A DNA stretch of 17,496 bases from JANQRV01 sp964533785 (GCA_964533785.1 CAZHNG010000122.1:1-17496), one strand, 5' to 3'; shown: positions 1-10,009, counted from the stretch's first letter. The notes: generated from the sequence alone by a model not told the origin. A program made the numbers and translations.

Positions 1-98
1 GTTGGGCAAAAAGACGGCTTCAAAATGCAAAGAAATTTGTGTTACAGTGTATTTATTGGTCTAATAAAGAAAATTTTAAAGGTTATCTCATTTTGAAC

Positions 99-1421
99 TT
101 AAGGAAGTTCTGCTTTTCTCCAAAGGGAACCCGTTTGAAAATTATATTTATGTAATGTTTCTGTTTTCATTTGAATAGAATAACCCGGTAGCGTAGGGGG
201 CATGTAGGCCCCATTCCTGATCACTACGGGATCTAAGAAATGCTCGTGTAAATGATCTACGTATTCAATGACTCTGTTTTCTAATGATCCACTAATACAA
301 ATAAAATCTATCATGGAAAGATGCTGAACGTGTTCACACAAACCGACCCCTCCAGCATGTGGACAGACGGGGATATTAAACTTTGCTGCCATTAGAAGTA
401 TCGCTAGTATCTCGTTGACTCCTCCTACGCGGCAACTATCAATCTGACAAATATCCATGGCTCCGGCCTGCATCATTTGTTTAAAAATGACGCGGTTTTG
501 GCAATGTTCACCGGTAGCTACTTTGATAGGACGAACTGCCTGCGCTATCTTCAGGTGCCCTAGAATATCGTCAGGACTTGTTGGTTCTTCTATCCACCAC
601 AGGTCAAATTTCGACAGCGCTGAAATTTTTTCCACCGCTTCTCCGACATCCCATTTCTGGTTAGCATCCATCATTAATTTGATCTGATCACCGATTTCTT
701 CTCTTATAATAGTAGCTCTTCTGATATCATCCTTCATATCGGCCCCCACTTTCATCTTTATATGCGTCCAACCCTGATGAACCGCTTCTCTGCAAAGCTT
801 CCTGATCTTATCATCAGAATAGCCCAGCCAACCGGCTGAGGTAGTATAGGCGGGATAACCGTTTTGCAGTAAATATTCTTCCCGTTCCTGTTTTGTAGGT
901 TCCTGTTTTCTGAGTATTTGGAGTGCTTCTTCCGGGGTTATGGCATCGGTGATGTAGCTGAAGTCTATACAGCTGATGAGTTCTTCGGGGGACATATTCG
1001 CTATTAACCGCCATAGCGGTTGCTTGTTGACTTTAGCATATAGGTCCCAGGTGGCATTAACAATGGCTGCTGTAGCCAAATGAATAACTCCTTTTTCCGG
1101 TCCCAGCCATCGCAGTTGACTATCTCCGGTAATGAGTCTGCGCCAAAAACCTGCAAAATCGCGCGCTATGGCTTCCAAGTGCTGGCCGATGACCAGTGGA
1201 GCCAGGGCTTCAATGGCTTTGCAGCATAAGTCATTACCCCGACCGATTGTAAAAGTCAAGCCATGCCCTTCAAGCCCATCCGGTCGGTTTGTTTTTAAAA
1301 TAACATAAGCCGCAGAATAGTCAGGATCAGGGTTCATCGCATCAGAACCGTGTAAGGATCTGCTGGTAGGAAAACGAATATCCTTGATATCTAAAGCTGT
1401 TATGACTGTTTTCGTTTGCAT
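99..1421 (-). CDS. fucD: L-fuconate dehydratase (enolase superfamily, MR/MLE type)
   Basis: This is a 440-residue cytoplasmic enzyme of the mandelate racemase branch of the enolase superfamily. It should dehydrate L-fuconate to 2-keto-3-deoxy-L-fuconate in the non-phosphorylating L-fucose pathway. The N-terminal capping domain carries the family signatures IRFPTSRSLHGSDAMNPDPD (residues 16-35) and GHGLTFTIGRGN (52-63). The barrel has the KxK motif (K222, K224), three acidic metal ligands (D252, E278, E305), D328 and the catalytic H355 in CPHAGGVGLCEH. All of these sit at a constant offset of four from the residues I recall for the characterised Xanthomonas enzyme, so the active site looks complete. 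The ATG at 1421 gives the family's usual length. It is the last gene of the leftward susC-susD-VCBS-fucD run, 97 bp after the VCBS gene. Related 6-deoxy sugar acids are possible alternative substrates. Confidence 0.93.
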   Translation of the reverse strand: MQTKTVITALDIKDIRFPTSRSLHGSDAMNPDPDYSAAYVILKTNRPDGLEGHGLTFTIGRGNDLCCKAIEALAPLVIGQHLEAIARDFAGFWRRLITGDSQLRWLGPEKGVIHLATAAIVNATWDLYAKVNKQPLWRLIANMSPEELISCIDFSYITDAITPEEALQILRKQEPTKQEREEYLLQNGYPAYTTSAGWLGYSDDKIRKLCREAVHQGWTHIKMKVGADMKDDIRRATIIREEIGDQIKLMMDANQKWDVGEAVEKISALSKFDLWWIEEPTSPDDILGHLKIAQAVRPIKVATGEHCQNRVIFKQMMQAGAMDICQIDSCRVGGVNEILAILLMAAKFNIPVCPHAGGVGLCEHVQHLSMIDFICISGSLENRVIEYVDHLHEHFLDPVVIRNGAYMPPTLPGYSIQMKTETLHKYNFQTGSLWRKAELP

Positions 1422-1518
1422 ACGCTCAATTTATTGACAAAAGCGATCCTTTGCTTTTTTTTCCTACATTCATTTGGAAACCGGCTCTATGATTATATCA
1501 TCATTTTCCTCCCCTGCG

Positions 1519-4500
1519 CTATTGTATTTTTTTATTCAATACCTTTGATTTTTTTAAACACATCACTTCACCATCATTTACTCCGATCAATAAGAGCTCT
1601 TCTGAGGCATTAGTGCTTATCTTAGCCAAGGATCTAATATCTTCATTTAGAAATAATCCACTTTGTGAGGGATCGACAGGCTGAAATTGATGGTTTCCTA
1701 TATTTAGCAAAGCCAGCCCTAAAGAGGCATTATAACTTCCATAAGTATTTTCAGCATTATTATTATTACCCGCAACAATAAGGTCTAATAGCCCATCCTG
1801 ATTGAGATCTTCCGTAACAATGGCGCGTATGGGTGCCATTTGAGCCTCTATAGGCAATTCGATGGGGTCGAATGTCCCATCGCCTGAATTGATGAAAATT
1901 TGCGAAGCAAGGGTTTGTGCCTCTAGAACAAGAGCATTACCCAACAGGTCAGGGGTAAGTACCTGATCAAAGGTAGCTTCGGAATATTGCTGGTAGCGCT
2001 GAAATATTTTTCTGAAACCTGCTACTTGCTTAACCAGATCATTCATTCCGTGAAACGGGAAAAGTTGCTCTTCGCCATCCACTTTATTCTTCATAAAACA
2101 AGCGAGGATAGGATCGATTTTACCGTTTTGGTCAAAATCGTCCGCATATAGTTTTAAAGGTTTCTGTGGAGAGGCTTTGAAATCCTGATTGAATCCCTGG
2201 TTGCCGCCTATATAATCCGTATCGCCATCACCATCAAGGTCTGCGGCGGTTAAAACGTTCCATAAACCCAAAGTGTTATTCAGTGAGGCTTGTTCGTATC
2301 GTTCCAGTCTTCCTCCTTTATTGGTAAAAATGGTAAAAGGCATCCACTCTCCGACCAGCAACAGATCATCCCAGCCATCATTGTTATAATCATCCCAGAG
2401 CGCATCACTCACCATTCCAACATTACTAAGCCCCGAAACTTCATTACTTTTATCGACGTACCGGCCTGCTTCATTGACCAGTAGATAGCTACGGGGAGAG
2501 GTCGGGTACTGGCCGGGAGTAAGTCGTCCGCCAACGAAAAGGTCGATATCTCCATCCTGATCAAAATCACTACTTACCACACATCCGCCACTAGATTTTA
2601 TTAAAGGTAAGGCATCGGAGCGTTGAAAATTTCCTCGACCATCATTAATATAAAGTCGATCATCGTATTGATCGGCATCCTTGGCAAACTCTATACCACC
2701 ACTGACCACGTAAAGATCGAGGTCGCCATCGCCATCGTAGTCAAATAATAGTGACGCTACATCTTCGTATTTTTCCTCACCCGGAATAAATGATGCCTGC
2801 TGAAATTGTCCACTTTCATTTTGCATAAATAAAACCGGAGCATTTCCACTACTGCCACCTATAAATATATCCTCCCATCCATTTTGATCAATGTCCCCTG
2901 CGCTCATACAAGGCCCTTGTCGAGAATACCTCATGAGTAACAAAGGATCACGGTCAAAGTCGTCATAGTCGTTTTCTACTGCTTTATATTTGATTGGGCT
3001 ATCTTTTGCTTCGAAATACGGGGAAGATAATAAAGTGGTAGTAGAGGCCACTTCATCTGATTTTTGGTAGGTAATTTCAATAGTTTGATTTGCAGGGGTA
3101 TTGAAAAGGGTTTGTTGCTTGCCATCCGGCCAAATAATTTTTATTTCTTCTACTAGCGTATCTTTACCTAAACCAATATGTATCTCAGTGCTTATGTTGG
3201 ATAGATAGCCTCGGGTGGGCGATACGAAATGATACAATTGCCCTTCTCCATAATCGATATAAACTTTTGCGCCCACAGCCTTTGTATTAAGGTCACTACC
3301 TTGTAATTTGATCTTGAGAAAAGAAGCTTTGTCAGGTAATTGATTCTCAAATAGTAAGGCATTGGAATTAATATCATTGGTGACAATATCAAGATCACCA
3401 TCGACATCCAGGTCGGCATAGATGGCTCCGTTTGAAAAAGAAGGAATAGCAATTCCTGCGCTTTCACTTACATCACTAAAGGATAGATTTCCTTCATTTT
3501 TATAGAGAAAGTTAGGGATCTTGACTTCGACCAAGGCGCTCATCAAATTTTTAGTCCTTTCTACTTTTGCTTCTTTTGTACCAAAATAAGATTTGCTGGC
3601 ATTGAAATTGATATAGTCCAGGTCGGTCATATCCTTAACAAATCCATTAGATATAAATATATCACGGTCCCCATCATTGTCAAAATCAGCTAAAAGGGGC
3701 CCCCAGCTCCAATCCGTTGCGTGTACTTCGGACAATTGGCCAATGTCAGTGAAATACAATCGACCCTTTCCATCTGTTCCCCTGTTCAGTTGTAGCGTAT
3801 TCCGGATGTATTGAGGCTGGTAACCGGCGTCCATTCTCATACGAAAGCTCTGGGTTTCCATACCGGCAATCATCGATTTTCGGCGATCATTATTGTCCGG
3901 CAACATATCCAACACCATAATATCCGGCAATAGATCATTATTTACATCTCCAATATCGACGCCCATGCCGTTATAGGTTTGAGTTGGCAAAAAATCCTTG
4001 CCCTTTTCCTTAAAGGTGCCATTCCCTTGGTTGAGATAGACCAGATCGTTGGGCATAAAGTCGTTAGCTACGAAGATGTCCGGCCATCCATCATTATTGA
4101 GGTCATCAACGGCTACTCCCAGACCGTATCCTTCAGTAGTAATGCCACTGCTGGTATCTTTTTTCTCGTATAAAACGTGTCCTAAATTTTCTTGATACCC
4201 AAGGTTTTCGTAGAGGTGGTCAATTGTCTCTCCTCCGGTTACCGGAACGCCCTGTTGAAAAATATAGGTTTTGTCTACCTGGTCCACCCGGTTGGTCAAT
4301 ACGAACAAATCCAGATCTCCATCCAGGTCATAATCAAAAAATACGGATTGAACACTAAAAGAATGGTCATCAATACCGTAAGCAGCAGCAGCCTCCTTAA
4401 ATTGCGGTATACCGTTGGCATCCTTACCCTGGTTTACAAATAGCAGGTTTTTTCTCTCGGCTTCCTGACGAGTGGGGCCTGCTACGCATAGGTATATATC

Positions 4501-4886
4501 CAGCAGATCGTCTGCATTGATATCAACAAAGGTGACTCCCATAACCCAGGCGTCGGTCATCAGCTTTGCGTGTTGAGTGATCTTTTCAAATTGTAGCTCA
4601 CCACGGTTGAGGTACAATTCGGAGCTTACCATATTGCCGCCGAAAAACAAATCCGGAAGACCATCATTATTCAAATCTCCTACCGCAACGCCAGATCCGT
4701 TGTAGATGTAATAGTAATCAAACAAGTTGATGCTGTCATTCTCTGTAATGGTATTCGTAAAGTCAATACCTNNNNNNNNNNATGCGTTTCTAACCGTTTA
4801 AAAAATAAAGTTTTGTCTACTTCCGTCATACACCCTGGTAAACAGCCTAGGATAGTAAAAACAAGTAGCTTGTTAATCATCTCCAT
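1519..4886 (-). CDS. FG-GAP/VCBS-repeat lipoprotein with ASPIC/UnbV domain (interrupted by assembly gap)
   Basis: This is a very large (about 1120 residues) predicted surface or periplasmic lipoprotein of the CRTAC1-like family often found beside SusCD pairs in Bacteroidota. Its biochemical role is not known. Before the gap, ATG 4886 (or 4880) opens a signal peptide ending in the lipobox LPGC, then a short linker. After the gap the typical GIDFTNTITE segment follows, then many calcium-binding FG-GAP/VCBS blades of the form DxNNDGxxD, for example DLNNDGLPD, DFDNDGDRD and DYDGDGDLD. Counting from position 4725, an ASPIC/UnbV domain lies at about residues 467-552 (SPTRGYLS, IWPDG), with more blades behind it. 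The 10 N at 4772-4781 put the two halves in different frames. A real gap of 3n+2 bases would join them, so I treat this as one intact gene. The codon at 4725 is TTG (Leu), not the true start. Confidence 0.85.
4772..4781. other. Assembly gap (10 N) inside the VCBS lipoprotein gene
   Basis: Ten N separate the lipoprotein signal peptide (codons ending in CAT at 4784-4782, minus strand) from the body of the gene (a lone A, then GGT ATT GAC from 4770 down). The reading frame needs 3n+2 bases here, for example 5, 8 or 11, so 10 is a placeholder or a wrong length. The family pattern TGIDF predicts a Thr codon ending in that A. Confidence 0.97.
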
Positions 4887-4954
4887 ATTGACAAATTTAC
4901 CTTTAAAGATAATACTCAACATCTTCTGGTTTTACAAACTTGAAGAATAACAAT

Positions 4955-4962
4955 CAAAACTA
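4955..4962 (-). promoter_or_regulatory. Possible Bacteroidota -7 box for the VCBS gene
   Basis: On the minus strand this reads TAGTTTTG, a full match to the TAnnTTTG -7 consensus of the Bacteroidota housekeeping sigma factor. It lies about 69 bp before the ATG at 4886. I find no good TTG -33 element 17-23 bases upstream, so the call is weak. Confidence 0.25.
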
Positions 4963-5134
4963 ATGCCCGAGGCACTGGTGCTTTTGAAAAAGAGAACGTC
5001 AACATGAGTTATCCAGAATATTCCCAAAAGCCCCTATAGCATTGATCATTAATTGATTAAAGGGGTGGTGAACGAGTTGGCAAGTAAAAGGCTTCCTCAT
5101 TTTGTAAAACTAGGGGTACACTAAATTTTTGATA

Positions 5135-5172
5135 GGTCAAGTGAAGATTGAGGGATTAATCTTCACTTGACC
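5135..5172 (-). terminator. 15-bp perfect hairpin downstream of susD
   Basis: Arms 5135-5149 and 5158-5172 are perfect 15-bp inverted repeats (GGTCAAGTGAAGATT and its complement) around an 8-base loop. The hairpin begins 52 bp after the susD stop codon on the minus strand. There is no run of U after it on either strand, so it is not a classic intrinsic terminator. It could be a weak terminator, an RNA-stabilising 3' end that lets susCD mRNA outlast the downstream genes, or a protein-binding palindrome. Confidence 0.5.
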
Positions 5173-5223
5173 ATTAGATACTGTAGATCAACCTGAGTTT
5201 AAGAAATACCTTTCTAAAGTTAA

Positions 5224-6765
5224 TTAGTATCCCGGATTTTGATTCAAATTAGGGTTACTATCCACATCTTGTCTTGGAAGTGGATAATATTCGTGTTTCC
5301 CTTTAACGAATACCCCACCGCTGTTCGCTCTTAGTTCGGGATTGTTCTGGAAACGTTCTGCTGCAATGCCCCAACGTCGCAGGTCCCACCACCGGTATCC
5401 TTCAATGGCTAATTCTCTAACCCTTTCATCGCGAATGGCTTGTCTTAATGTAGATTGATCCATATCGGAATACGCGGGCATATTAGCTCTGGCACGTACC
5501 CGGTTAATAGCATCGAAGGCAGCCTGAGTAGGTCCTTCACTTTCGTTTACTGCTTCTGCGTACATCAACAATACGTCGGCAAAACGGATGAGTCGCCAGT
5601 TATTAGTGTCGCCGGCCCATTCACCAGGTGCGAGGGAAGTTTCATTTTCGAAATTCAGGTATTTCCGCACCCAGATGCGCTCAAGGTCCGGACCACTAAA
5701 TGCTTCGGTGAATGTTTGCTGATACATCATTGCGCCCGGATAGTTCCATACGATGGTAGCTTTTGCTCTGGGATCTTCACCACCATCTACAGTTTGTTGC
5801 GCCATAAATAAGTCAAACACCCATTGATTAACGGATACGCTTTGCTGACTGGAAAAGGCTCTTGGTGCAATATCCGCTTCCCATGCCTGACCTCTCCAGA
5901 CATTGCCGCCGGTACCACCCCATCCACCGGTAATGTTACCATCGTACTGCACTTCGAAGAGCGATTCAATATTATTGGTCGTTTCTTCTCTGAAGTTATC
6001 GGCGTAATCTTCGGTTAGGTCGTATAGCCCGGAATCAATTACTTTTTTAAATTCGGTAGCTGCTGCCGCCCACTGTTGGGTATATAAATAACACTTACCA
6101 AGAAGGGCTGTTGCTGCTCCTTTGGAAGCTCTTCCGACCTGATCGTCCGGCCAGGTATCGGGCAATGAGCTTTGCGCAATGAGCAAATCGGCGATCATAG
6201 CATCGAAAACTTGTGAAGGCGTTGAGTTACCAATGAAAACTTCTTCTACTTCTGTTACTTCTCCCAGTACCAGAGGTATATTACCCCATTGATTAACAAG
6301 ATAAAAATAAGCGTGGGCACGCAGGAACCGTGCTTCACCGAGTATTTCTGACTTGCGATTTTCGTCCATTTCGATGTTCGGCACGTTTGCTATCACCTGA
6401 TTAGCGGCGGCTACCTGTTTGTACAACTCCCCCCACGGCTCGTTCAACCGTGGAAAGTCTGGCGTCGCGCCAAATATTCCTCCATCATTTACATTAATCT
6501 GCGGAAATGGATCCACTTCATCAGATCGGTGGATCAGTAGTAAACCCACACCGATACGACCGAATGCCGGAATAGTTGGGAGAGACGCATACACAGCAGT
6601 TACGCCTGCTTCTGCATCCGTTGCGTTCCTCCAAAAGACGTCGGGACTCAGGCGGTTAGGGTCGGTAATGTCCAGGTCTTCTTCACAAGTGGTAAAGGTG
6701 AGCAAGATAAATAAACCTGCCATGATCCCTTTTAAATACATGAATTTATATCGAAAAATTTTCAT
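5224..6765 (-). CDS. SusD/RagB family glycan-binding outer-membrane lipoprotein
   Basis: This 513-residue protein should sit on the cell surface by a lipid anchor and form the lid of the SusC pore, binding the incoming glycan. The N-terminus has a basic start, a hydrophobic stretch and Cys27 (FTTC, a slightly unusual lipobox because Thr precedes Cys), followed by the typical acidic EEDLDITDP. The tetratricopeptide-like part shows LGEARFLRAHAYFYLVNQWG (142-161). The C-terminal SusD/RagB domain shows RFADVLLMYAEA (394-405), INRVRARA (420-427), the ELAIEGYRWWDLRRWG block (451-466) and the usual ending YPLPRQDVDSNPNLNQNPGY. The length is normal. The ATG at 6765 is used; M9 and M15 are possible shorter starts. 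It follows susC by 54 bp, so the two are almost certainly co-transcribed. The glycan cannot be read from the sequence; the neighbours point to fucose and sulfate. Confidence 0.95.
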   Translation of the reverse strand: MKIFRYKFMYLKGIMAGLFILLTFTTCEEDLDITDPNRLSPDVFWRNATDAEAGVTAVYASLPTIPAFGRIGVGLLLIHRSDEVDPFPQINVNDGGIFGATPDFPRLNEPWGELYKQVAAANQVIANVPNIEMDENRKSEILGEARFLRAHAYFYLVNQWGNIPLVLGEVTEVEEVFIGNSTPSQVFDAMIADLLIAQSSLPDTWPDDQVGRASKGAATALLGKCYLYTQQWAAAATEFKKVIDSGLYDLTEDYADNFREETTNNIESLFEVQYDGNITGGWGGTGGNVWRGQAWEADIAPRAFSSQQSVSVNQWVFDLFMAQQTVDGGEDPRAKATIVWNYPGAMMYQQTFTEAFSGPDLERIWVRKYLNFENETSLAPGEWAGDTNNWRLIRFADVLLMYAEAVNESEGPTQAAFDAINRVRARANMPAYSDMDQSTLRQAIRDERVRELAIEGYRWWDLRRWGIAAERFQNNPELRANSGGVFVKGKHEYYPLPRQDVDSNPNLNQNPGY

Positions 6766-6819
6766 AATTGCGTGTTTTGAAAAGAATTTTATAGTTTGAG
6801 ATTGAAATTGATAGGTTTA

Positions 6820-9800
6820 TCAGAACCCTACCTGCAAACCGGCAAACCATGTTTTGGCCTGCGGATAAGTATTTCGATCAACACCTCCATTGAAGATACT
6901 GGTATTCTGGAAAATACCTCCCCGGCCGATCTCGGGATCATAGCCCGTATAATTAGTGATCGTAAATACGTTTTGTCCACTGATATAGATCCTGGCTCTG
7001 GAAAGCGGGGAATTTTCTATTATTTGTGAAGGCAACGTATAGCCAAGTTGGAAGCTCTTTAACCGGAGGTAAGAACCATCTTCTACGTAAAAGCTGGAAG
7101 ACCGCCGGTTATTCGCCCGGTCGCGAATGGTTAACCTTGGAATATCCGTATTCGTATTCTGTGGGGTCCAGGCATCGTTGACCGCATCGATCTTATTTCC
7201 GCCACTACCATCCAGAATAAATTGTAACCGCTTACCATTCCAAATGTCAATGCCAGATACACCCTGAATAAAGATCCCCAAATCGAAATTTTTATAGTTC
7301 GCATTAAAATTAAACCCATAACTGAAATCGGGGATAGCGTCGCCCAGAAAAGTACGGTCATCGTCATCAATATCTCCATCGTTGTCGAGATCCACGTAAT
7401 TAAAATCTCCTAAAACGGCATCACCCCTGCCATCAGCATCGATCTCCCCTTGAGTTTGGTACAATCCTTCTACCACAAAACCATAAAAAGCAGCCACCGG
7501 CTGTCCCACCTCCGTACGAGTAGCCAAAACTCCCGACTGGCTAAATGCACCGCCGGCGATAGGATTAACTCCTTCGCCCAGGGATATTACCTCATTTTTC
7601 AGGGTAGTTACATTTACACCTATATCATAGCTAAAGTCACTTTGAGAAGAGCCGCCACGGTAGGTAGCATTCATTTCAAAGCCCTGATTATCAATAGTAG
7701 CTGCGTTACTACGCAAAGAACCTCCTAACCCGCCGTGCAATGGAATGGGCAAGTTGGTGAGGATGTCTTCCGATCTACGTTTGAAGTATTCCAGGGTAAG
7801 CGTAATCTTATCATTTAAAAAACCGGCGTCGATACCTACGTTAGTGGTCTTCGTGGTCTCCCAAACCAGCCCCCGGTTGGCCAGATTACGTACAATAGAT
7901 CCCGCAGAGGTTCCACTGTTTACACCAGCATAGTTATAGCCGTTATCAATGTTAATTCCACTTACGATATCGTAATTCCCGATGTTCTGAGATCCCAGTT
8001 CTCCATAACTACCCCTGATTTTCAAGTTAGTAATGAAGCCATCAGGGAAAAACGATTCATCACTGATCCGCCACCCTGCAGAAATAGAGGGGAAGGTGCC
8101 CCAGCGGTTTTCTTCCGCAAAACGAGAAGAACCATCCCGCCTGATGGTAGCACTAAGTAAATACTTACCTTTAAAATTGTAGTTGATACGGCCCAGGACG
8201 GATAGCAAGGCATTCTCTTGTAGGGTGCCATTAACGTCCGTATTATCAATAGCCGCAGACAATACACGCTGCTCATTCGTAGAAAAGTTAGTACCAATGC
8301 CAATCACACTGCGGCCTTCGCCGGTCTGACTGGTATATCCAGCCAGTAGATCCAAATTGTGATCGCCAAAAGATTTATTGTAGTTAAGGGTATTTTCGAT
8401 TAGTATGCCTAAAAAGCGATTGTAACTCTCATTCAGCCGTGCAATATCGTTGGAAGCTTCCTGTGATGTACTCAGGAAGAAAACTGGTTCAAAATTATAA
8501 TTGTGCTGCACTGCGTAATCCAAACTCAGGTTTAACTTGTAGGTTAACCCAGGAAGAATTTGTAAGCTGGGAGCGATACTTCCCACTACCCTGTCAGTGG
8601 TGAATTTATTGTCATTTAAGATTGCTCTGCCGTACCAGTTAATCCCCCGGGCTACGCCGTGGAAAACCGGGTCGATACCTGCAAAACCTCCAATATTATT
8701 TTCATTAAAAACTGGGATAGTAGGGATTTCTCCACGCTCTCTTCCAAAGAAAGTATTAGGGTTATTGACTTCCCTACTGATCGATAAGTTTTCCTCAATG
8801 GAAAAAATACCTTTTGAAAAAGTAGAGTTAGCCCTGAAATTGTAGCGTTTAAAATCAGAATCTACCACGATCCCTTCTTGATCAAGGTATTGCCCGGAAA
8901 TATAAAAAGTAGCATTTTCTCCTCCACCGGATATGCTCAGGTTATGATCCTGGTAGAGGGCAGTATTCAGTGATAGGTCCTGCCAATCGGTATCAATTGT
9001 GGGGTCAAAACCTGTATCATTGGGTACAGCTCTCGGGTCACCATCGTTGTCATTAGCAGCATTCCGATAGTCTGCGTATTCTCTGGCATTGAGGAAGTCA
9101 AGAGTAGTGGTAGGGCTTTGTGCTCCCCATTTGGTATTAAAATTAACCTGAATTTCTCCGGCTTGTCCTTTCTTAGTAGTGATCAATACCACACCATTAG
9201 CAGCACGGTTTCCGTAAATAGCAGCGGCGGCAGCATCTTTCAAAACCTCTATTGATTCTATATCGTTCGGGTTTAAAAAATCCATTGATCCTACAATATT
9301 ACCGTCGACAACATACAAGGGCTGATCATTGCCAAAAGTACCGGTTCCCCGAATGACGATATTTACGCTAGCCCCCGGAGATCCACCATTCGTTTCTACC
9401 CTGACCCCAGCTACTTTACCTTGTAATAATGCTCCCGTGCTGGCATAATCGGTATTGGTCAGTTCTTCGGAGGATACCGAACTAACAGCTCCGGTGATAT
9501 CCGCTTTGCGTTGGGTACCGTAGCCAATTACTACGACTTCATCCAATACGGAACCACTTTCCAATTGTATATCAATTGTGGTGATCCCACCTTCAATTGA
9601 GACCTGTTGAGTGGTATAGCCTGTGTAAGATATGTTAAGGCTTTGAGCATCTTCCGGCACTTCGAGCGTGAAATAACCTTCAAAATCAGTGACCGTGCCG
9701 GTTGCCGAACCGGAAACTAATACATTAGCGCCAATGAGCGGTTCATCCGTTTTGGCATCAGTGACCGTTCCCGTAATCGTCCTTTGCGCAACGACCAATT

Positions 9801-9846
9801 GAATGGAAAACAGCATCACTACTAGTGAGAGAAATTTTAATTGCAT
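6820..9846 (-). CDS. SusC/RagA family TonB-linked outer-membrane transporter
   Basis: This 1008-residue TonB-dependent receptor should import oligosaccharides across the outer membrane with SusD. A signal peptide probably ends after VVA (cleavage before Gln21). Residues 22-97 form the carboxypeptidase-D regulatory-like domain (ITGTVTDAKTDEPLIGANV, then the TGTVTDFEGYF turn). The TonB-box-like segment VLDEVVVIGYGTQRKADITG (100-119) leads into the plug domain (to about 228), which contains the SusC-type motifs LQGKVAGV, IRGTGTFG, PLYVVDG and ESIEVLKDAAAAAIYGNRAANGV. The rest is the 22-strand barrel, ending in a terminal Phe (LQVGF), as is usual for outer-membrane barrels. There is no N-terminal sigma-regulator-interacting extension, so regulation probably falls to the AraC gene upstream. 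The ATG at 9846 is the only sensible start. Confidence 0.96.
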   Translation of the reverse strand: MQLKFLSLVVMLFSIQLVVAQRTITGTVTDAKTDEPLIGANVLVSGSATGTVTDFEGYFTLEVPEDAQSLNISYTGYTTQQVSIEGGITTIDIQLESGSVLDEVVVIGYGTQRKADITGAVSSVSSEELTNTDYASTGALLQGKVAGVRVETNGGSPGASVNIVIRGTGTFGNDQPLYVVDGNIVGSMDFLNPNDIESIEVLKDAAAAAIYGNRAANGVVLITTKKGQAGEIQVNFNTKWGAQSPTTTLDFLNAREYADYRNAANDNDGDPRAVPNDTGFDPTIDTDWQDLSLNTALYQDHNLSISGGGENATFYISGQYLDQEGIVVDSDFKRYNFRANSTFSKGIFSIEENLSISREVNNPNTFFGRERGEIPTIPVFNENNIGGFAGIDPVFHGVARGINWYGRAILNDNKFTTDRVVGSIAPSLQILPGLTYKLNLSLDYAVQHNYNFEPVFFLSTSQEASNDIARLNESYNRFLGILIENTLNYNKSFGDHNLDLLAGYTSQTGEGRSVIGIGTNFSTNEQRVLSAAIDNTDVNGTLQENALLSVLGRINYNFKGKYLLSATIRRDGSSRFAEENRWGTFPSISAGWRISDESFFPDGFITNLKIRGSYGELGSQNIGNYDIVSGINIDNGYNYAGVNSGTSAGSIVRNLANRGLVWETTKTTNVGIDAGFLNDKITLTLEYFKRRSEDILTNLPIPLHGGLGGSLRSNAATIDNQGFEMNATYRGGSSQSDFSYDIGVNVTTLKNEVISLGEGVNPIAGGAFSQSGVLATRTEVGQPVAAFYGFVVEGLYQTQGEIDADGRGDAVLGDFNYVDLDNDGDIDDDDRTFLGDAIPDFSYGFNFNANYKNFDLGIFIQGVSGIDIWNGKRLQFILDGSGGNKIDAVNDAWTPQNTNTDIPRLTIRDRANNRRSSSFYVEDGSYLRLKSFQLGYTLPSQIIENSPLSRARIYISGQNVFTITNYTGYDPEIGRGGIFQNTSIFNGGVDRNTYPQAKTWFAGLQVGF

Positions 9847-9973
9847 AGTTAGAGTTTTTCGTTTTAGATCCTAAATTTGTTGTGATCAATTTTCAATTCG
9901 ACAATTGTTTGTCTATCTTTTAGAGCGTTACTAGCATTGCATTATCATGAATTCACCCTCCAAAAGGATTTCA

Positions 9974-9981
9974 TAAAAGTA
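9974..9981 (-). promoter_or_regulatory. Possible -7 box for susC
   Basis: On the minus strand this reads TACTTTTA, 7 of 8 matches to TAnnTTTG. It lies 128 bp before the susC ATG. The proposed AraC operator ends 28 bp upstream of it, a position that would suit an activator touching RNA polymerase near the -33 region. No clear TTG -33 element is seen, which is common at activator-dependent promoters. Confidence 0.2.
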
Positions 9982-10009
9982 CAGTTATAAGACTGTGATC
10001 ACGCCTATT

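Larger units (their letters stand above)
4887..5223. other. Intergenic region between susD and the VCBS gene
   Basis: These 337 bp hold no convincing gene. They contain a strong 15-bp inverted repeat close to the susD stop and, nearer the VCBS gene, a TAnnTTTG-type box on the minus strand. The spacing is much larger than the 54 bp between susC and susD, which suggests that the VCBS and fucD genes can be transcribed separately from susCD or at a lower level. Confidence 0.5.

Noticed and set aside
4680..4922. Separate 80-residue protein across the N gap
   Set aside because: Only its first half (lipoprotein signal) is real; after the N run it reads the VCBS gene in the wrong frame. I merged it with the VCBS gene.
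5012..5070. Loose inverted repeat (CCCCT ... AGGGG) between susD and the VCBS gene
   Set aside because: A 5-bp stem with a long loop is expected by chance in this AT-rich stretch.
5455..5811. 118-codon open frame on the plus strand
   Set aside because: It lies fully inside susD on the opposite strand, with no known motif; a shadow of a strongly conserved gene.
6419..6799. 126-codon open frame on the plus strand
   Set aside because: Antisense to the N-terminal part of susD and the susC-susD gap; composition is that of a shadow frame.
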